From positions 5,022,001 through 5,086,000 of the forward strand of contig NZ_CP094526.1 of the NCBI RefSeq assembly GCF_029910095.1: DNA of 64,000 nucleotides. Reading direction: 5' to 3'. Below, piece by piece: positions 26,038 to 35,477 of the stretch. The position numbers and the translations under genes were made by a program. The number at the start of each line of letters is the position of its first letter. Position 1 is the first letter of the stretch. Under the pieces are notes generated by a model. The model was given only the letters and a program-made list of their open reading frames with translations. It was not told the DNA's origin and made no database searches. The DNA is from Bradyrhizobium sp. ISRA464. GTDB lineage: Bacteria; Pseudomonadota; Alphaproteobacteria; Rhizobiales; Xanthobacteraceae.

Positions 26038-27066
26038 ATGGTGGACGAACCGGCCAACTCGCCGTCGTTCCGAACGCGGACCTTGATGGTCGCGCTATTG
26101 GTCGCGACCAGCTGGCCGGCACGGGCCAACGACTCGGCTGCGGAGTTGTCGATCGGCGGGCTCCAGTTCGTTCGCACCAATGACGTGGCCATGGCGAGCG
26201 AGGACCTTCGTATCGCGCTCGACAGGATCAGTGTTCGCTACCAATTCTCGAACGTCACCACCAAGCCGGTGACGTTGACTGTTGCCTTTCCGCTGCCCGA
26301 CATCGACCTGTCGGAGGCGGAGAACATTGCGCTGCCGTCAAACGATCCGGTCAACTTCGTCGACTTCGAGACCAAAATCGACGGCAGCCCGGCGCCGCTG
26401 ACCATCGATCAGCGCGCCATGGTTGGCAACAAGGATGTCAGTGCCCTGCTCCGTGAGCTCAAGCTGCCGCTACTGCCGATCGGTGGCCGCGAGATCCGGG
26501 CTGCCGACCTGCCCGCGGCGATCCGAACCCGACTCGTAGACGACGGGCTGCTTATGCCTGCCGGCATGAGCGACAACGGTCGCCAGCAATATGCGCCGGG
26601 CTGGGTCACGAAGACCTCGGCTGTGCGCCAGCAGGTGTTTCCGCCCACGCGAACCGTCACGGTCGAACACCAGTATCGGCCGAGCGTCGGCTCCAGCCCT
26701 GACACCATCCTGCGCTCGAGCCTGCGCCGTAGCAGCGCTCTCAGTCAGGAGGTCGCGCGTTACCGGAAAGAGTATTGCGTCCAGGATGCGCTCCTCGCCG
26801 AGCTCGACAAGCGCGCAGGCAACAGCCAGGCCAACACCGCGAAGCTGCAGGAGCGGCGCATATCGTACGTGCTCAAGACCGGCGCGAATTGGGCCGGGCC
26901 GATCCGGTCGTTCAAGCTGACCATCGACCCAGGCGGCAGCGACCGCTTGGTGAGCTTCTGCCCCGGGCGGCTCAAGCCATCCTCCCCCGGAAGCACGCTT
27001 GAATATACGGCAAACGACTTCAAGCCGGATGCCGATCTGAAGATCCTGGTGATCGGAAAGTTCTGA
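26038..27066 (+). CDS. Exported DUF4424-like protein
   Basis: A 342-aa protein from the ATG at 26038, chosen because GGAG lies 6 bases upstream; in-frame ATGs at 26011 and 26026 also exist. A signal peptide (LMVALLVATSWPARA) is followed by NDSAAELSIGGLQFVRTNDVAMASEDLRI region features and VRYQFSN, VAFPLPDI motifs that match the DUF4424 family as I recall it. The late CVQDALL and FCPG contain the only cysteines. Members are periplasmic and uncharacterised. It converges with ppkA, 9 bases apart. Confidence 0.7.
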   Translation: MVDEPANSPSFRTRTLMVALLVATSWPARANDSAAELSIGGLQFVRTNDVAMASEDLRIALDRISVRYQFSNVTTKPVTLTVAFPLPDIDLSEAENIALPSNDPVNFVDFETKIDGSPAPLTIDQRAMVGNKDVSALLRELKLPLLPIGGREIRAADLPAAIRTRLVDDGLLMPAGMSDNGRQQYAPGWVTKTSAVRQQVFPPTRTVTVEHQYRPSVGSSPDTILRSSLRRSSALSQEVARYRKEYCVQDALLAELDKRAGNSQANTAKLQERRISYVLKTGANWAGPIRSFKLTIDPGGSDRLVSFCPGRLKPSSPGSTLEYTANDFKPDADLKILVIGKF

Positions 27067-27075
27067 GCGTGCCGA

Positions 27076-28884
27076 TCAGTTCGTGAGCAGCACGTAGCGT
27101 GCAGCCGCGGTGATTGTCATCTTGTTGCGCTGAGCCTCGCTCAGCGCCTGCAGGAAGAACGTGTCGGCGGCCGTCGGTCGCGGCTGGCGCAACGAGTCCA
27201 AGACCTGCGGGGTCGCTACGACCAACAGCAGTTGCGGACCACTCGCGCGCGCTGTCGGAAGCGTAAACGAAAGCGAGTCGATGCCGGGCTTCAGAAGATA
27301 AGACAGGCTCTGAACCTCGCCGCGATCAGACACCATAAGCAACTCCACCACGCGATTGGCGAAGTTCTCGATAGTGCCGTTGAGGGTTTCGCCGGCCTTC
27401 AGCTCTGTCGCCGATAAAGTGATGCGGGGCGCTCGCGCCTGATCGCTGCCGACCTGACTCAAGAACTGTACGGCCGGGCATTGCGCCTGGGTCACCTGCC
27501 TGACGCCGACCGAGGCCTCGAATCCCTGCTCACGCCGGAACGCCTTGTCGAAGGTCTCGAACGGGGCGGTCGAGGCGCCGAAGCCTTCGATGATGGCGGC
27601 GTTTTGACTCACGGCAACCGGAAGGACGAAGAAGCAGTCACCGCCCGAGTATTGAGCCACATATTTGCGGATGCGCTCGGCTCGCCCCGGCCCATCGAGT
27701 GCCGGAGTCGGTGCCACCGTGGGCTGCGCGGATAGCTTCACTGGCTCCTGGCGTCCAGGTTGCGATCCAGCAGGTTCGACTTTTGGCGGCGACATTGTCC
27801 CGGCGAGTTTCGGAGGTGGCGGCAAGGCCGCCACGCCGGGCGCCGACCAGACCAGCTTGTAGAAGGCATATCCACCCCCACCGAACAGGACCAGCACCGC
27901 CGCCACGCCCGCACCCAGCCAGAAGCTGCGCGGACTCTGCGCGGTTGATGGAATCCTGTCCTGCGGCGCCGGCGCCGCGCTTTCAGGTCGCCGCAGCGGA
28001 TCGAAGCCGTACAATGGCGTGGAGGGTGTCTGAGCCGAACCGGTCGGCACCCAGTTGGCGACCTCCGCCATGGTCGGACGCAATGTCGGATCAGGCTGGA
28101 GCATCTGCTCCAGTAAAGGCCGGATGCGCATGTCCACCGCACCGAGATCGGGCACACGCCGGCGCTTCTCCACCAGTTGAAACTGGCTGCCGCCCATGTC
28201 GAGCTTCTGTCCGGTCAGCGCATGGAACAGCACGAGACCCAGGCTGTAGACATCGGATTTCGCGGTGACCTCATTGCCGTGCAACCCTACCTGCTCCGGC
28301 GATGCGTAGTTGTCCTTGCCGGCGAAGCCCGAGCCAATGATGGTCTTGTCACCCATCTGAGTCGACCGGGCGATACCGAAGTCTATGATCTTGGCCCGCC
28401 TGACATCGTCGAGCGGCACGATGATGTTGTCCGGGGAAACGTCGCGATGGATGATGCCGTGCTCATGGGCAGCCTCCAGACCCGATGCGACGCGCTGCTT
28501 CAGCTTGATCAGTGCCTCGAAGGTCAACGGTCCTTCGTCGAGCATGTTCGAGAGCGAGCGGCCGTTCACGAACTCCATCGCGAGGTACGGTCGCTGCAGC
28601 ACCGGCTCCACGGTAAACAGGAAGTAGCGAACGATCGCGTCGTGCGGAAGATTGTGAAGCGCTGCGGCCTCCCGACGGAATAGCGCCAGCGCCGCCTCGT
28701 TGTCGATCATGTCGGGCAGCAGCATTTTCACGGCAACCGGCGATCCGGTTTGGATCTCGCGGCACTTGTAGACCTCACCCATGCCGCCCGCGCCGATCAT
28801 CGCTTCGATCTCGTAGATGCCATTGAGCCGGGTGCCGGGCGGCACGCCGTGGTAGGACGATCGGAACGGATCGTTCGAGGTCAT
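27076..28884 (-). CDS. ppkA: T6SS-associated Ser/Thr protein kinase PpkA
   Basis: A 602-aa membrane kinase. The N-terminal Hanks-type domain (about 24-290) has the Gly loop GAGGMGEVY, Lys53 in AVKML, catalytic HRDVSPDN (146-153) and DFG (168-170), and a YASPEQ activation-segment end. A Pro-rich linker leads to one membrane span (about 325-348), then a periplasmic part of about 250 residues. This holds a GGDCFFVLPVAVS module and a C-terminal DUF4384-like domain. In known systems PpkA phosphorylates the FHA protein to switch on T6SS. Its ATG overlaps the pppA stop (ATGA), so the pair is coupled. Confidence 0.92.
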   Translation of the reverse strand: MTSNDPFRSSYHGVPPGTRLNGIYEIEAMIGAGGMGEVYKCREIQTGSPVAVKMLLPDMIDNEAALALFRREAAALHNLPHDAIVRYFLFTVEPVLQRPYLAMEFVNGRSLSNMLDEGPLTFEALIKLKQRVASGLEAAHEHGIIHRDVSPDNIIVPLDDVRRAKIIDFGIARSTQMGDKTIIGSGFAGKDNYASPEQVGLHGNEVTAKSDVYSLGLVLFHALTGQKLDMGGSQFQLVEKRRRVPDLGAVDMRIRPLLEQMLQPDPTLRPTMAEVANWVPTGSAQTPSTPLYGFDPLRRPESAAPAPQDRIPSTAQSPRSFWLGAGVAAVLVLFGGGGYAFYKLVWSAPGVAALPPPPKLAGTMSPPKVEPAGSQPGRQEPVKLSAQPTVAPTPALDGPGRAERIRKYVAQYSGGDCFFVLPVAVSQNAAIIEGFGASTAPFETFDKAFRREQGFEASVGVRQVTQAQCPAVQFLSQVGSDQARAPRITLSATELKAGETLNGTIENFANRVVELLMVSDRGEVQSLSYLLKPGIDSLSFTLPTARASGPQLLLVVATPQVLDSLRQPRPTAADTFFLQALSEAQRNKMTITAAARYVLLTN

Positions 28885-29657
28885 TGTTGCGACTCCCGAT
28901 TGAGCGGCGATCGTGTCGGCTCCGAGGATCGCGGCGTCAGCAGCCGCACGATCACGATCGTCACGTTGTCGAGCCCGCCGCGATCAAGAGCCAGAGCGAG
29001 CATGTCATCGCAAGCCGCTTGGGCGCGCCGCGTGACCGCGTGCTGCAGGATCTCGTCATCCTGCAAGTGCTTGGTCAGGCCATCGCTGCAGATCACGAAG
29101 ATGTCCTCCGGCTCGGCCGGGCCTGTCACCACCTCGAACTCCGGATCATCGGCGACGCCGACAGCCCGGGTAATGGCATTGTTCGGCCAATCCTTCACGT
29201 CTTCACGCGACAGCGCGCCTTCGGCGATCAGTTCCTCCAGTTCGCTGTGATCATGCGACACCTGGTTGATGCGGCCGCGGTTGATCAGATAGACTCGACT
29301 GTCGCCCGCCCATATGCAGGCATAATAGCCGTCGCGCACGAGCAGAACCGCCGCTGTGGTACCGACGGTGGCACCCTGTCGTTCATGGCTAAGCGCCAAT
29401 ATCTGCTGGTTCGCGCTGAACAGTCGCTCCTCGCATTCCGCCAGCAGGTCTGCCGCTGACTCCGGCGTGCCGATCGCATCGAGCGACTCCACTACGATGC
29501 GACTGGCGAGATCGCCCGCCTCATGACCGCCCATACCGTCGGCGACCGCCCACAGGCCGACATCGGTTCGGACCAGACATGAGTCCTCGTTCCGCGCCCG
29601 CACCCGTCCGGCATGGGTGACGCTACCGACATCGAACGAGGATGGGATGTGTACCAT
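28881..29657 (-). CDS. pppA: T6SS-associated PP2C phosphatase PppA
   Basis: A 258-aa cytoplasmic PP2C-type Ser/Thr phosphatase. Metal-binding motifs are visible: RARNEDSCLV, VADGMGGHEAGDLAS, WAGDSRVYL, ICSDGLTKHL and DNVTIVIV. Length matches the T6SS PppA group, which removes the PpkA-added phosphate from the FHA protein to shut the system down. The gene lies 6 bases after tagF and overlaps ppkA by 4 bases, so all three are made in fixed proportion. Confidence 0.93.
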   Translation of the reverse strand: MVHIPSSFDVGSVTHAGRVRARNEDSCLVRTDVGLWAVADGMGGHEAGDLASRIVVESLDAIGTPESAADLLAECEERLFSANQQILALSHERQGATVGTTAAVLLVRDGYYACIWAGDSRVYLINRGRINQVSHDHSELEELIAEGALSREDVKDWPNNAITRAVGVADDPEFEVVTGPAEPEDIFVICSDGLTKHLQDDEILQHAVTRRAQAACDDMLALALDRGGLDNVTIVIVRLLTPRSSEPTRSPLNRESQQ

Positions 29658-29663
29658 CGCGCG

Positions 29664-30365
29664 TCATCCCGACTTGGATGCTGCACGGTCGAGATCGCCG
29701 GTCATCAGCGTGGAATAGTGAAACGGATCCGGCAATCCGCGGCAACACAGCGCCATTGACGGAAAGCCTTCCCCTCCGGCGGTCCACCAGAAGCTGGCCG
29801 CGGCGTAGACCGGTGGGTTGGCGGCGCAAAGTGCGGCAAACGACCCGGCGAATGCGTCGACCGCGGAAGCCCTTCCCATTGTCGCGGCGCCCAGCGACGT
29901 GATCGGCGGACCGTCGGCGACGGTCGCCTGCAGTCGCGGCACCGCGAGACGATCGAGTGCATCGGAGATCTGCTCGAAGGTTGCGGCCCGATCCAGGGTC
30001 GAGAGCAGGAATGTCTCCGCTTGCCCGAACCATTCGTCCTGCGGATCAATGTTCGGAGGCGGCAGCGAGGCGTCATCGCCCGTTACCGCGTGCAGCGTCA
30101 GTGGATAGTATCCCCCTACCCCGTCGAGCGAGGGCATGATTGCACCAGCCACCGTGGTGCCGCAGATCGCGGCGCCGAGCCAGAACCGCCAGACTGGCGC
30201 GGTCAGGAAGGCCTGCTGCCAGCCTGGGCCAAGCTGGTGGCGGCTTGCCGACAGCGCAGCCTGCATCCACGGCTCCCAGGCTTCGAGGAAGCTGCGCGGG
30301 GTCGCGATCGCGATGAAATCGCGCTTCACGCCGATCTTGCCGAATAAACCGCAGCGCATGGTCAT
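29664..30365 (-). CDS. tagF: T6SS-associated protein TagF
   Basis: A 233-aa protein with the N-terminal signature CGLFGKIGVKRDFI and SFLEAWEPWMQAAL, followed by VWRFWLGAAICG and MPSLDGVGGYYPL, as in TagF (DUF2094). The start at 30365 overlaps the tssM stop (ATGA). TagF is a post-translational repressor of T6SS in Pseudomonas and Agrobacterium; in the latter it is fused to PppA, here the two are adjacent separate genes. The C-terminal part, with a WWTAGGEGFPSMALCCRGLPD stretch, is typical. Confidence 0.88.
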   Translation of the reverse strand: MTMRCGLFGKIGVKRDFIAIATPRSFLEAWEPWMQAALSASRHQLGPGWQQAFLTAPVWRFWLGAAICGTTVAGAIMPSLDGVGGYYPLTLHAVTGDDASLPPPNIDPQDEWFGQAETFLLSTLDRAATFEQISDALDRLAVPRLQATVADGPPITSLGAATMGRASAVDAFAGSFAALCAANPPVYAAASFWWTAGGEGFPSMALCCRGLPDPFHYSTLMTGDLDRAASKSG

Positions 30366-33300
30366 ATCCCGGTCGGGCAACGAAACTCGCGGAGCACTGA
30401 CAGATTCAGCGGATTGCGCAACGAACCGGTCGAAATGTGATAGTTGAGCTCGCGCCCGGCGACGATGAAAGTCGCGCTGGCGGTTTCCGCCTTCGTCACC
30501 AACGAGCCCGCTTCCAGCATCCGGAACAACGACCAGGGACCGATGCGCTCCAGCACGGACGGCGGACCGGTGTCGTTGCTGACTGAAATCGCCGTCCGCG
30601 GCGATGGGCCCGGCCATAGGACGGTCGTCGGCGCGTTGCTCTGTGGCTGTGGCGGTGGCGCAGGTTGCGGACCGCCGAAAAAGGACGAAGCGGCCGGTCC
30701 CGGAGTGGTGGGGCTCGTAATAGTGGTGCCGCCGATCTCAGTCTTGACGGTCACGCCTGGCTCGCCTGCCCCAGGCGGCCGGATCGCGAATGACACCGCC
30801 GGCACGCCGCCGCCCGTCTGGAAGAAGGCATCGCGGATATACGCCGCATTCTGGAACTGTTTGAGCGTGTCCGGCGAGAACGACCGGCCGACGGGGCTCT
30901 CTTTTCGCCAGACCCAGTTCGACCGCGACGTGTCGGCGTAGGGTGCCAGGTACTGGCTGAAGAACTTGTCCATAACGCCGTTCGGACTGAACAATTTCGC
31001 GAAGTCCGCGAGCGGGACCTCCTGGCTGCTGCTGCGGACAAACGGATAGCGGTTGGTCACCGTCTGTTGGCAGACCGGCGTGACCTGATCGCGCAGCGAC
31101 TGCAGGATCTGTCCGGCGGTCGAGGCCGCGATACTGCCTTCGAACTCCCCGGCAGCCGCCCGCAGCATGTCGGAAAATGGCGGCGGCATGCGCGAGGCAT
31201 TGTTGCGAAGCGCTGCGACCTGGGTCTGAAGCGCAGCGGTCGCCTGCGCGGTCAGTTGCGGATTCTCGATGATCAGCGTCAGGTTCTGCGCGATGTCGTT
31301 CAGATTGGCGATGGTCGAGTCGATCGGCCGGCGGGTACTCTCGCCTTCGAGCACCGCATGGTAGGGTTTGAACTGTGCCTCGATCGTCGCCCCGAGCGGT
31401 CCGTCCTGGGCATTGCCGAAGAGTGCCGGCGCCGGCGCGGCGGCGGCCGCGGCGGGCGCTGCGGCGGTAGCGGACTTCGCCCTTTCCTTTGTCAGCATCG
31501 TCTCGTCGCGCACCGATTCCAGGATTTGCCGCATCGGCGAGGTCGGCGCCGAAAGCGCCCTCAGCACCTCGTATTTCGGCTTGTCGGCGAGCAGCTTCTT
31601 CAGGCGCAGGCTGCCAAGTGCCGCTCGCCAGGTCGTCACGAACTCGTTGGAATAGATGTTGAGCAGATCGCCGGCCAGACTGTCGTACTGCTGGTCGATG
31701 GCCGACTGCTGACCGGCATCGCCCAAGACCCAACGCTCCCGCTTCATGCGCTCCGACAATCCGGGCAGCCGGGCGATGAACTTCTGATGGAAGCCGTTAT
31801 ACGTGAAGAACTCAGGCACCCGCACGGCGTCCAAAGACTGCCCTGTCGTGGTTTCGAACACCACGGCCATGTCGGGGCCCCCGCGGCGGCCGGCGATCCA
31901 GTCGCCAGCAGTCGATGTACGCGCTTCCGATTTCAAAAACTCGTAGGCACGCTGCGACACACTCAGGCGCGCCAAGGAATTCTGGGCCTGCTTGATCAAT
32001 CGGCCGTCGAGTTCGACCAGCGGCGGCTGCTCGGTCTCGAGGTCGAACATCGCCACGAGGTTTTCGTCGAGCAGACGCCTCCCTTCCGCGTTGGTCGCGC
32101 CGGGATAGAGATTGTCCGCCCAGTCACGCTGCATCCAGGAGCGGATCAGCTCACGGTCCGGCGACTGCAGGCCACCGAGCATCAGATAGACCTTCAGCGC
32201 CTCGTAGACGAAGGCAGGTTCGTTGATGCGCGCATTAAGCTGCTCCTCCAGCCGATACAGCAGACGTGGCCGGAACATGCGCTCGAGCGCCGCATGATAG
32301 GCTGCCTTCGAGGGCGATAGCAGCCGGGCGTGCTGGCTGAGCCCGTAGCGCGCCGACAATGGCACCGGCTCGTTGCGCGATCCGTACCCCGCCGGGGCGT
32401 TGCGCAGCCGGTAGAGCAGCGGCAGCACCTTGTCGAGATCATGATCGGCGATCAGCGTCTGCTTGATGAGTGGCGCTCCGGCGACCGCGTACTCGCTATC
32501 CGCCTGCAGGCTCTGCTCGATCAGATCGGAGTTGCGCTTGTAGCTCGTCAGCCACGCCGTGATCAGTCCGATCGAGACCAGGCCGATCAACGACAGCGCT
32601 GCGGTTTTCAGGATCAGTGCACGGCGCACTGCGGCACGGTCGGTCGAGACCCAGTCGGCCTCGCCGATGATGACCTTGGAGATCAGATCAGCGAGGAAGT
32701 AGCTCTTGCCCGTGCCAGAATAGGATCCGGAGCCAACCTCCTCGGCGCCGAACGTACGCGCCAGCGACCCGATCAGCTGGTCGATCGGCGTGCCTTGCTG
32801 TGTGCCGGACGTAAAGTAGAACCCGCGCAGGTTCGCATTCACGTGATAGCGCGTCGGCTCGAAGATCTGGTTGAGGAAATCGTGGATCTGGGGCTTGAGC
32901 CGCGCCATCTGCGCCGGAAAGCCGAACAATTGCACGCGGTGCTGCGGCGTCGGCTCGTCCTGCAGGCGGTCGAGCGTCTCCTCGCTCAGGCGCTCCAGCA
33001 GACGGTCGAACTCGACCGGGATCTGCCCCACCAGATTCCGGGTTTTGTCGGCGGTCTGGAACGTGGCGCCCCAGACCTGGCGGCGGCCGGCCTCGCTGAG
33101 ATAGGCGAAGTATTCGGTGAAGCCGGCAACGAGATCGGCCTTGGTAAATAGCGCGTAGACCGGGAAGCTGACCTTGAGCCTTTGATACAGCTCGAGCAGG
33201 CGCATCCTGATGGCATCGGCGTGAAGCGCGAGTTCCTGCTTCGGCAGCGTCAGCACGTCTTCGATACTGATGGCGACGAGGACTCCATTGATCGGCTGGC

Positions 33301-33907
33301 GCGACCGGCTTTTCTTCAGGATGTCAAGGAATGCCAGCCAGCTGTCCTTGTCGGCCTTGGTGTTGGAATCCTGGGTCGTGTAACGGCCGGCAGTATCGAT
33401 CAGCACGGCTTCCTCGGTAAACCACCAATCGCAGTAGCGGGTACCGCCGACCCCCGCGATCGCCGCTGGCGTCGCCCCGCGCGCGAGCGGAAATTTGAGC
33501 CCGGAATTGACCAGCGCCGTGGTCTTGCCGGCGCCGGGCGGACCGATGATGACGTACCAAGGCAGATCGTAGAGATAGCCCGACTTGTTGCCGCTTGCAG
33601 TCTTCAGCGTTGCGAGCGCATCCTTCATGCGCTCCTTGAGCACCGGCTCATCACTGACGGGCTGATCCGCACCGCTGATGCCGTCGGCAATCTCTTTGGC
33701 ATTCTTGCGCCGCTTGAACAGATTGAGGCCCACGATGCCCGCCACGGCCGTGGTGAGCAGCAGAATAGCGATCTCGCGGACGATATGGTTCTCCAGCGGC
33801 CGCCAGTCGCCGAACGCGACGAAGGGACCGGCGAAATAGATCACCGCCCCAAGCGAGCTGAGCCCGACGCCGTAGAGAACGATGCGGAGAATGTCCTTGG
33901 CAAGCAT
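30362..33907 (-). CDS. tssM: T6SS membrane protein TssM (IcmF)
   Basis: An 1,181-aa inner-membrane protein. Two N-terminal membrane segments (about 8-30 and 47-64) are followed by a cytoplasmic P-loop domain with Walker A GPPGAGKT (122-129) and DTAGRYTTQ. A third span lies near residue 440 (LSLIGLVSIGLITAWL), and a large periplasmic part completes the protein. An Ala-rich linker occurs near 810-830. It forms the trans-envelope complex with TssL. TssJ, the usual outer-membrane partner, is not encoded in the window. It overlaps tagF by 4 bases; 43 bases separate it from tssL. Confidence 0.94.
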   Translation of the reverse strand: MLAKDILRIVLYGVGLSSLGAVIYFAGPFVAFGDWRPLENHIVREIAILLLTTAVAGIVGLNLFKRRKNAKEIADGISGADQPVSDEPVLKERMKDALATLKTASGNKSGYLYDLPWYVIIGPPGAGKTTALVNSGLKFPLARGATPAAIAGVGGTRYCDWWFTEEAVLIDTAGRYTTQDSNTKADKDSWLAFLDILKKSRSRQPINGVLVAISIEDVLTLPKQELALHADAIRMRLLELYQRLKVSFPVYALFTKADLVAGFTEYFAYLSEAGRRQVWGATFQTADKTRNLVGQIPVEFDRLLERLSEETLDRLQDEPTPQHRVQLFGFPAQMARLKPQIHDFLNQIFEPTRYHVNANLRGFYFTSGTQQGTPIDQLIGSLARTFGAEEVGSGSYSGTGKSYFLADLISKVIIGEADWVSTDRAAVRRALILKTAALSLIGLVSIGLITAWLTSYKRNSDLIEQSLQADSEYAVAGAPLIKQTLIADHDLDKVLPLLYRLRNAPAGYGSRNEPVPLSARYGLSQHARLLSPSKAAYHAALERMFRPRLLYRLEEQLNARINEPAFVYEALKVYLMLGGLQSPDRELIRSWMQRDWADNLYPGATNAEGRRLLDENLVAMFDLETEQPPLVELDGRLIKQAQNSLARLSVSQRAYEFLKSEARTSTAGDWIAGRRGGPDMAVVFETTTGQSLDAVRVPEFFTYNGFHQKFIARLPGLSERMKRERWVLGDAGQQSAIDQQYDSLAGDLLNIYSNEFVTTWRAALGSLRLKKLLADKPKYEVLRALSAPTSPMRQILESVRDETMLTKERAKSATAAAPAAAAAAPAPALFGNAQDGPLGATIEAQFKPYHAVLEGESTRRPIDSTIANLNDIAQNLTLIIENPQLTAQATAALQTQVAALRNNASRMPPPFSDMLRAAAGEFEGSIAASTAGQILQSLRDQVTPVCQQTVTNRYPFVRSSSQEVPLADFAKLFSPNGVMDKFFSQYLAPYADTSRSNWVWRKESPVGRSFSPDTLKQFQNAAYIRDAFFQTGGGVPAVSFAIRPPGAGEPGVTVKTEIGGTTITSPTTPGPAASSFFGGPQPAPPPQPQSNAPTTVLWPGPSPRTAISVSNDTGPPSVLERIGPWSLFRMLEAGSLVTKAETASATFIVAGRELNYHISTGSLRNPLNLSVLREFRCPTGI

Positions 33908-33950
33908 CTAAGCGTACCTGTCGCAAACCGCATGAGCTGGCGGTATCTGC

Positions 33951-35477
33951 CTATTCACTGCGTTCGATAAAGATCTCGACGCGCCGGTTCTTGGCGCGTC
34001 CCTCAGGTGTCGTATTGCTCGCGATTGGCGCATCGGCTCCCTTGCCCTCGACGTCGACGCGCGAACTATCGGTCAAGCCCGGCTTCAGTGCGGCTGCAAC
34101 CGCCTTGGCGCGCTCGACCGACAACTCGAAGTTCGAAGGGAAGCGCACTGTGTGGATCGGCGAACTGTCGGTATGGCCGACGACCCGGATTCGTCCCGGC
34201 TCCTTGTCGAGTGTTGCCGCGACGCGGGCCGCGACCGGCTTGAAGCCATCGAGGATGGTGGCCTGGCCCGATGCAAACAACGCCAAGTCACAGACCCTGA
34301 TCACAATGAAGCTCGCGGTCTGGTCCGCCGTCATGGCACAGGCGGTGTTCTCTTTCGCGAGCGCGTTGCGGATGCGCTGCAACTGGGTAATGCGGTCCGG
34401 TGGCGGCGGCGGTGGGGGCGGTGGCGGTGGCGCAGCGACCCGGCGCTTGAGCTCGATCGGGTCGCCCGGATGGAGCGCGAGCGCCACCTGGGCAGCATTC
34501 TCTGACCGGCCGGCGAGGAGTGTCCGCAGGACGAAATAGGACCCGGTCAGCAGCGCGGCGACGATGGCCGCCACCAGCCAGACTGGAATACGCAAACGCT
34601 GCCGGCGGCCAGCCAGGGCCTGCCCGCGCCAGTTGGGCGACAGGTCGCCAATCGCCTTGGGCCGGACCCGGCGCAGCGTTTCATAGAGGTTGCGCTGGAT
34701 CGCCTGCAGGTTCGCAAGCCCGCCTGCCGACGTGCGGTGAATGCCCTGGAAGCCGAGCGCAAGGCAGGCGTGCTGAAGCTCGAGCACCGGATAGTTGACC
34801 AACGGATCAACCTTCAGATGGTCGAGGATCTCGAAGAAGCGGACGCCGCCGATCCGCTCGCCGAAGAACCGGCTCAGCATCGAGTATTGCGTCCAGACGT
34901 GGCGCTCCTCGGTCGGGATGTGTTGCACGATGTCGTCGGCCGTGGCGCACAGGATGTATTTCGCTGTGTTGGCCTGGTGCTCGGAAATGCCCGCTGAACG
35001 GATATCCTTCTCGAAGAATTTGATAGCGTCGGCGACCTGCTCCATCAGGCTCGCGAATGACGCACGCATGAGCGCCACCCGCAACCGGCCAAGCAGTTGC
35101 AGCAACGGACCCGCAGCGCGCATCACCGGATTGGCGTTTGGCGCGACCAGATCGTCAACGCGCAACGGCGGTCCCGGCGGCAATATCGGATGCGGCGCCT
35201 GGGCTTGCGCGGGTGTCGAGATCCATTCCTCAGTTGGATGGCTGATCGGTGCGGCGGCGTAGCTCGAGCCCTGCGGGACAGGAGAAAAGGATGAGGGCGG
35301 CGCAGGCGCGTCGGGAGAAGGCAAAGGCGATGGCGAATAGGCCGGACGTGCGGCAGGTCCCTCGCCCGGAGGAGGCTGAGAGGTCGGCGCCGGCGGCAAC
35401 TTCCCGCCGGGGTTGGGACGGATGATCGTCCGTTCACCCCGACCGAAAGGATTGACCGGCTTGTCCCTGTCGTTCAT
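33951..35477 (-). CDS. tssL: T6SS membrane protein TssL with OmpA-like domain
   Basis: A 508-aa protein starting MNDRDKPVNPFGRG, overlapping the tssK stop by 4 bases. A Pro-rich disordered N-terminus (about 120 residues) precedes the DotU-type cytoplasmic domain (about 125-300), a single membrane span (WLVAAIVAALLTGSYFVL) and a polyproline stretch. The C-terminal OmpA-like peptidoglycan-binding domain has VVGHTDSSPI, LSVERAKAVAAAL and RAKNRRVEIFI. This is the extended TssL form that anchors the complex to the cell wall itself, which may offset the missing TssJ. Confidence 0.93.
   Translation of the reverse strand: MNDRDKPVNPFGRGERTIIRPNPGGKLPPAPTSQPPPGEGPAARPAYSPSPLPSPDAPAPPSSFSPVPQGSSYAAAPISHPTEEWISTPAQAQAPHPILPPGPPLRVDDLVAPNANPVMRAAGPLLQLLGRLRVALMRASFASLMEQVADAIKFFEKDIRSAGISEHQANTAKYILCATADDIVQHIPTEERHVWTQYSMLSRFFGERIGGVRFFEILDHLKVDPLVNYPVLELQHACLALGFQGIHRTSAGGLANLQAIQRNLYETLRRVRPKAIGDLSPNWRGQALAGRRQRLRIPVWLVAAIVAALLTGSYFVLRTLLAGRSENAAQVALALHPGDPIELKRRVAAPPPPPPPPPPPDRITQLQRIRNALAKENTACAMTADQTASFIVIRVCDLALFASGQATILDGFKPVAARVAATLDKEPGRIRVVGHTDSSPIHTVRFPSNFELSVERAKAVAAALKPGLTDSSRVDVEGKGADAPIASNTTPEGRAKNRRVEIFIERSE

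Noticed and set aside
34388..34435. Low-complexity GGTGGCGGC run
   Set aside because: It encodes the polyproline linker of TssL and is not a separate repeat element.
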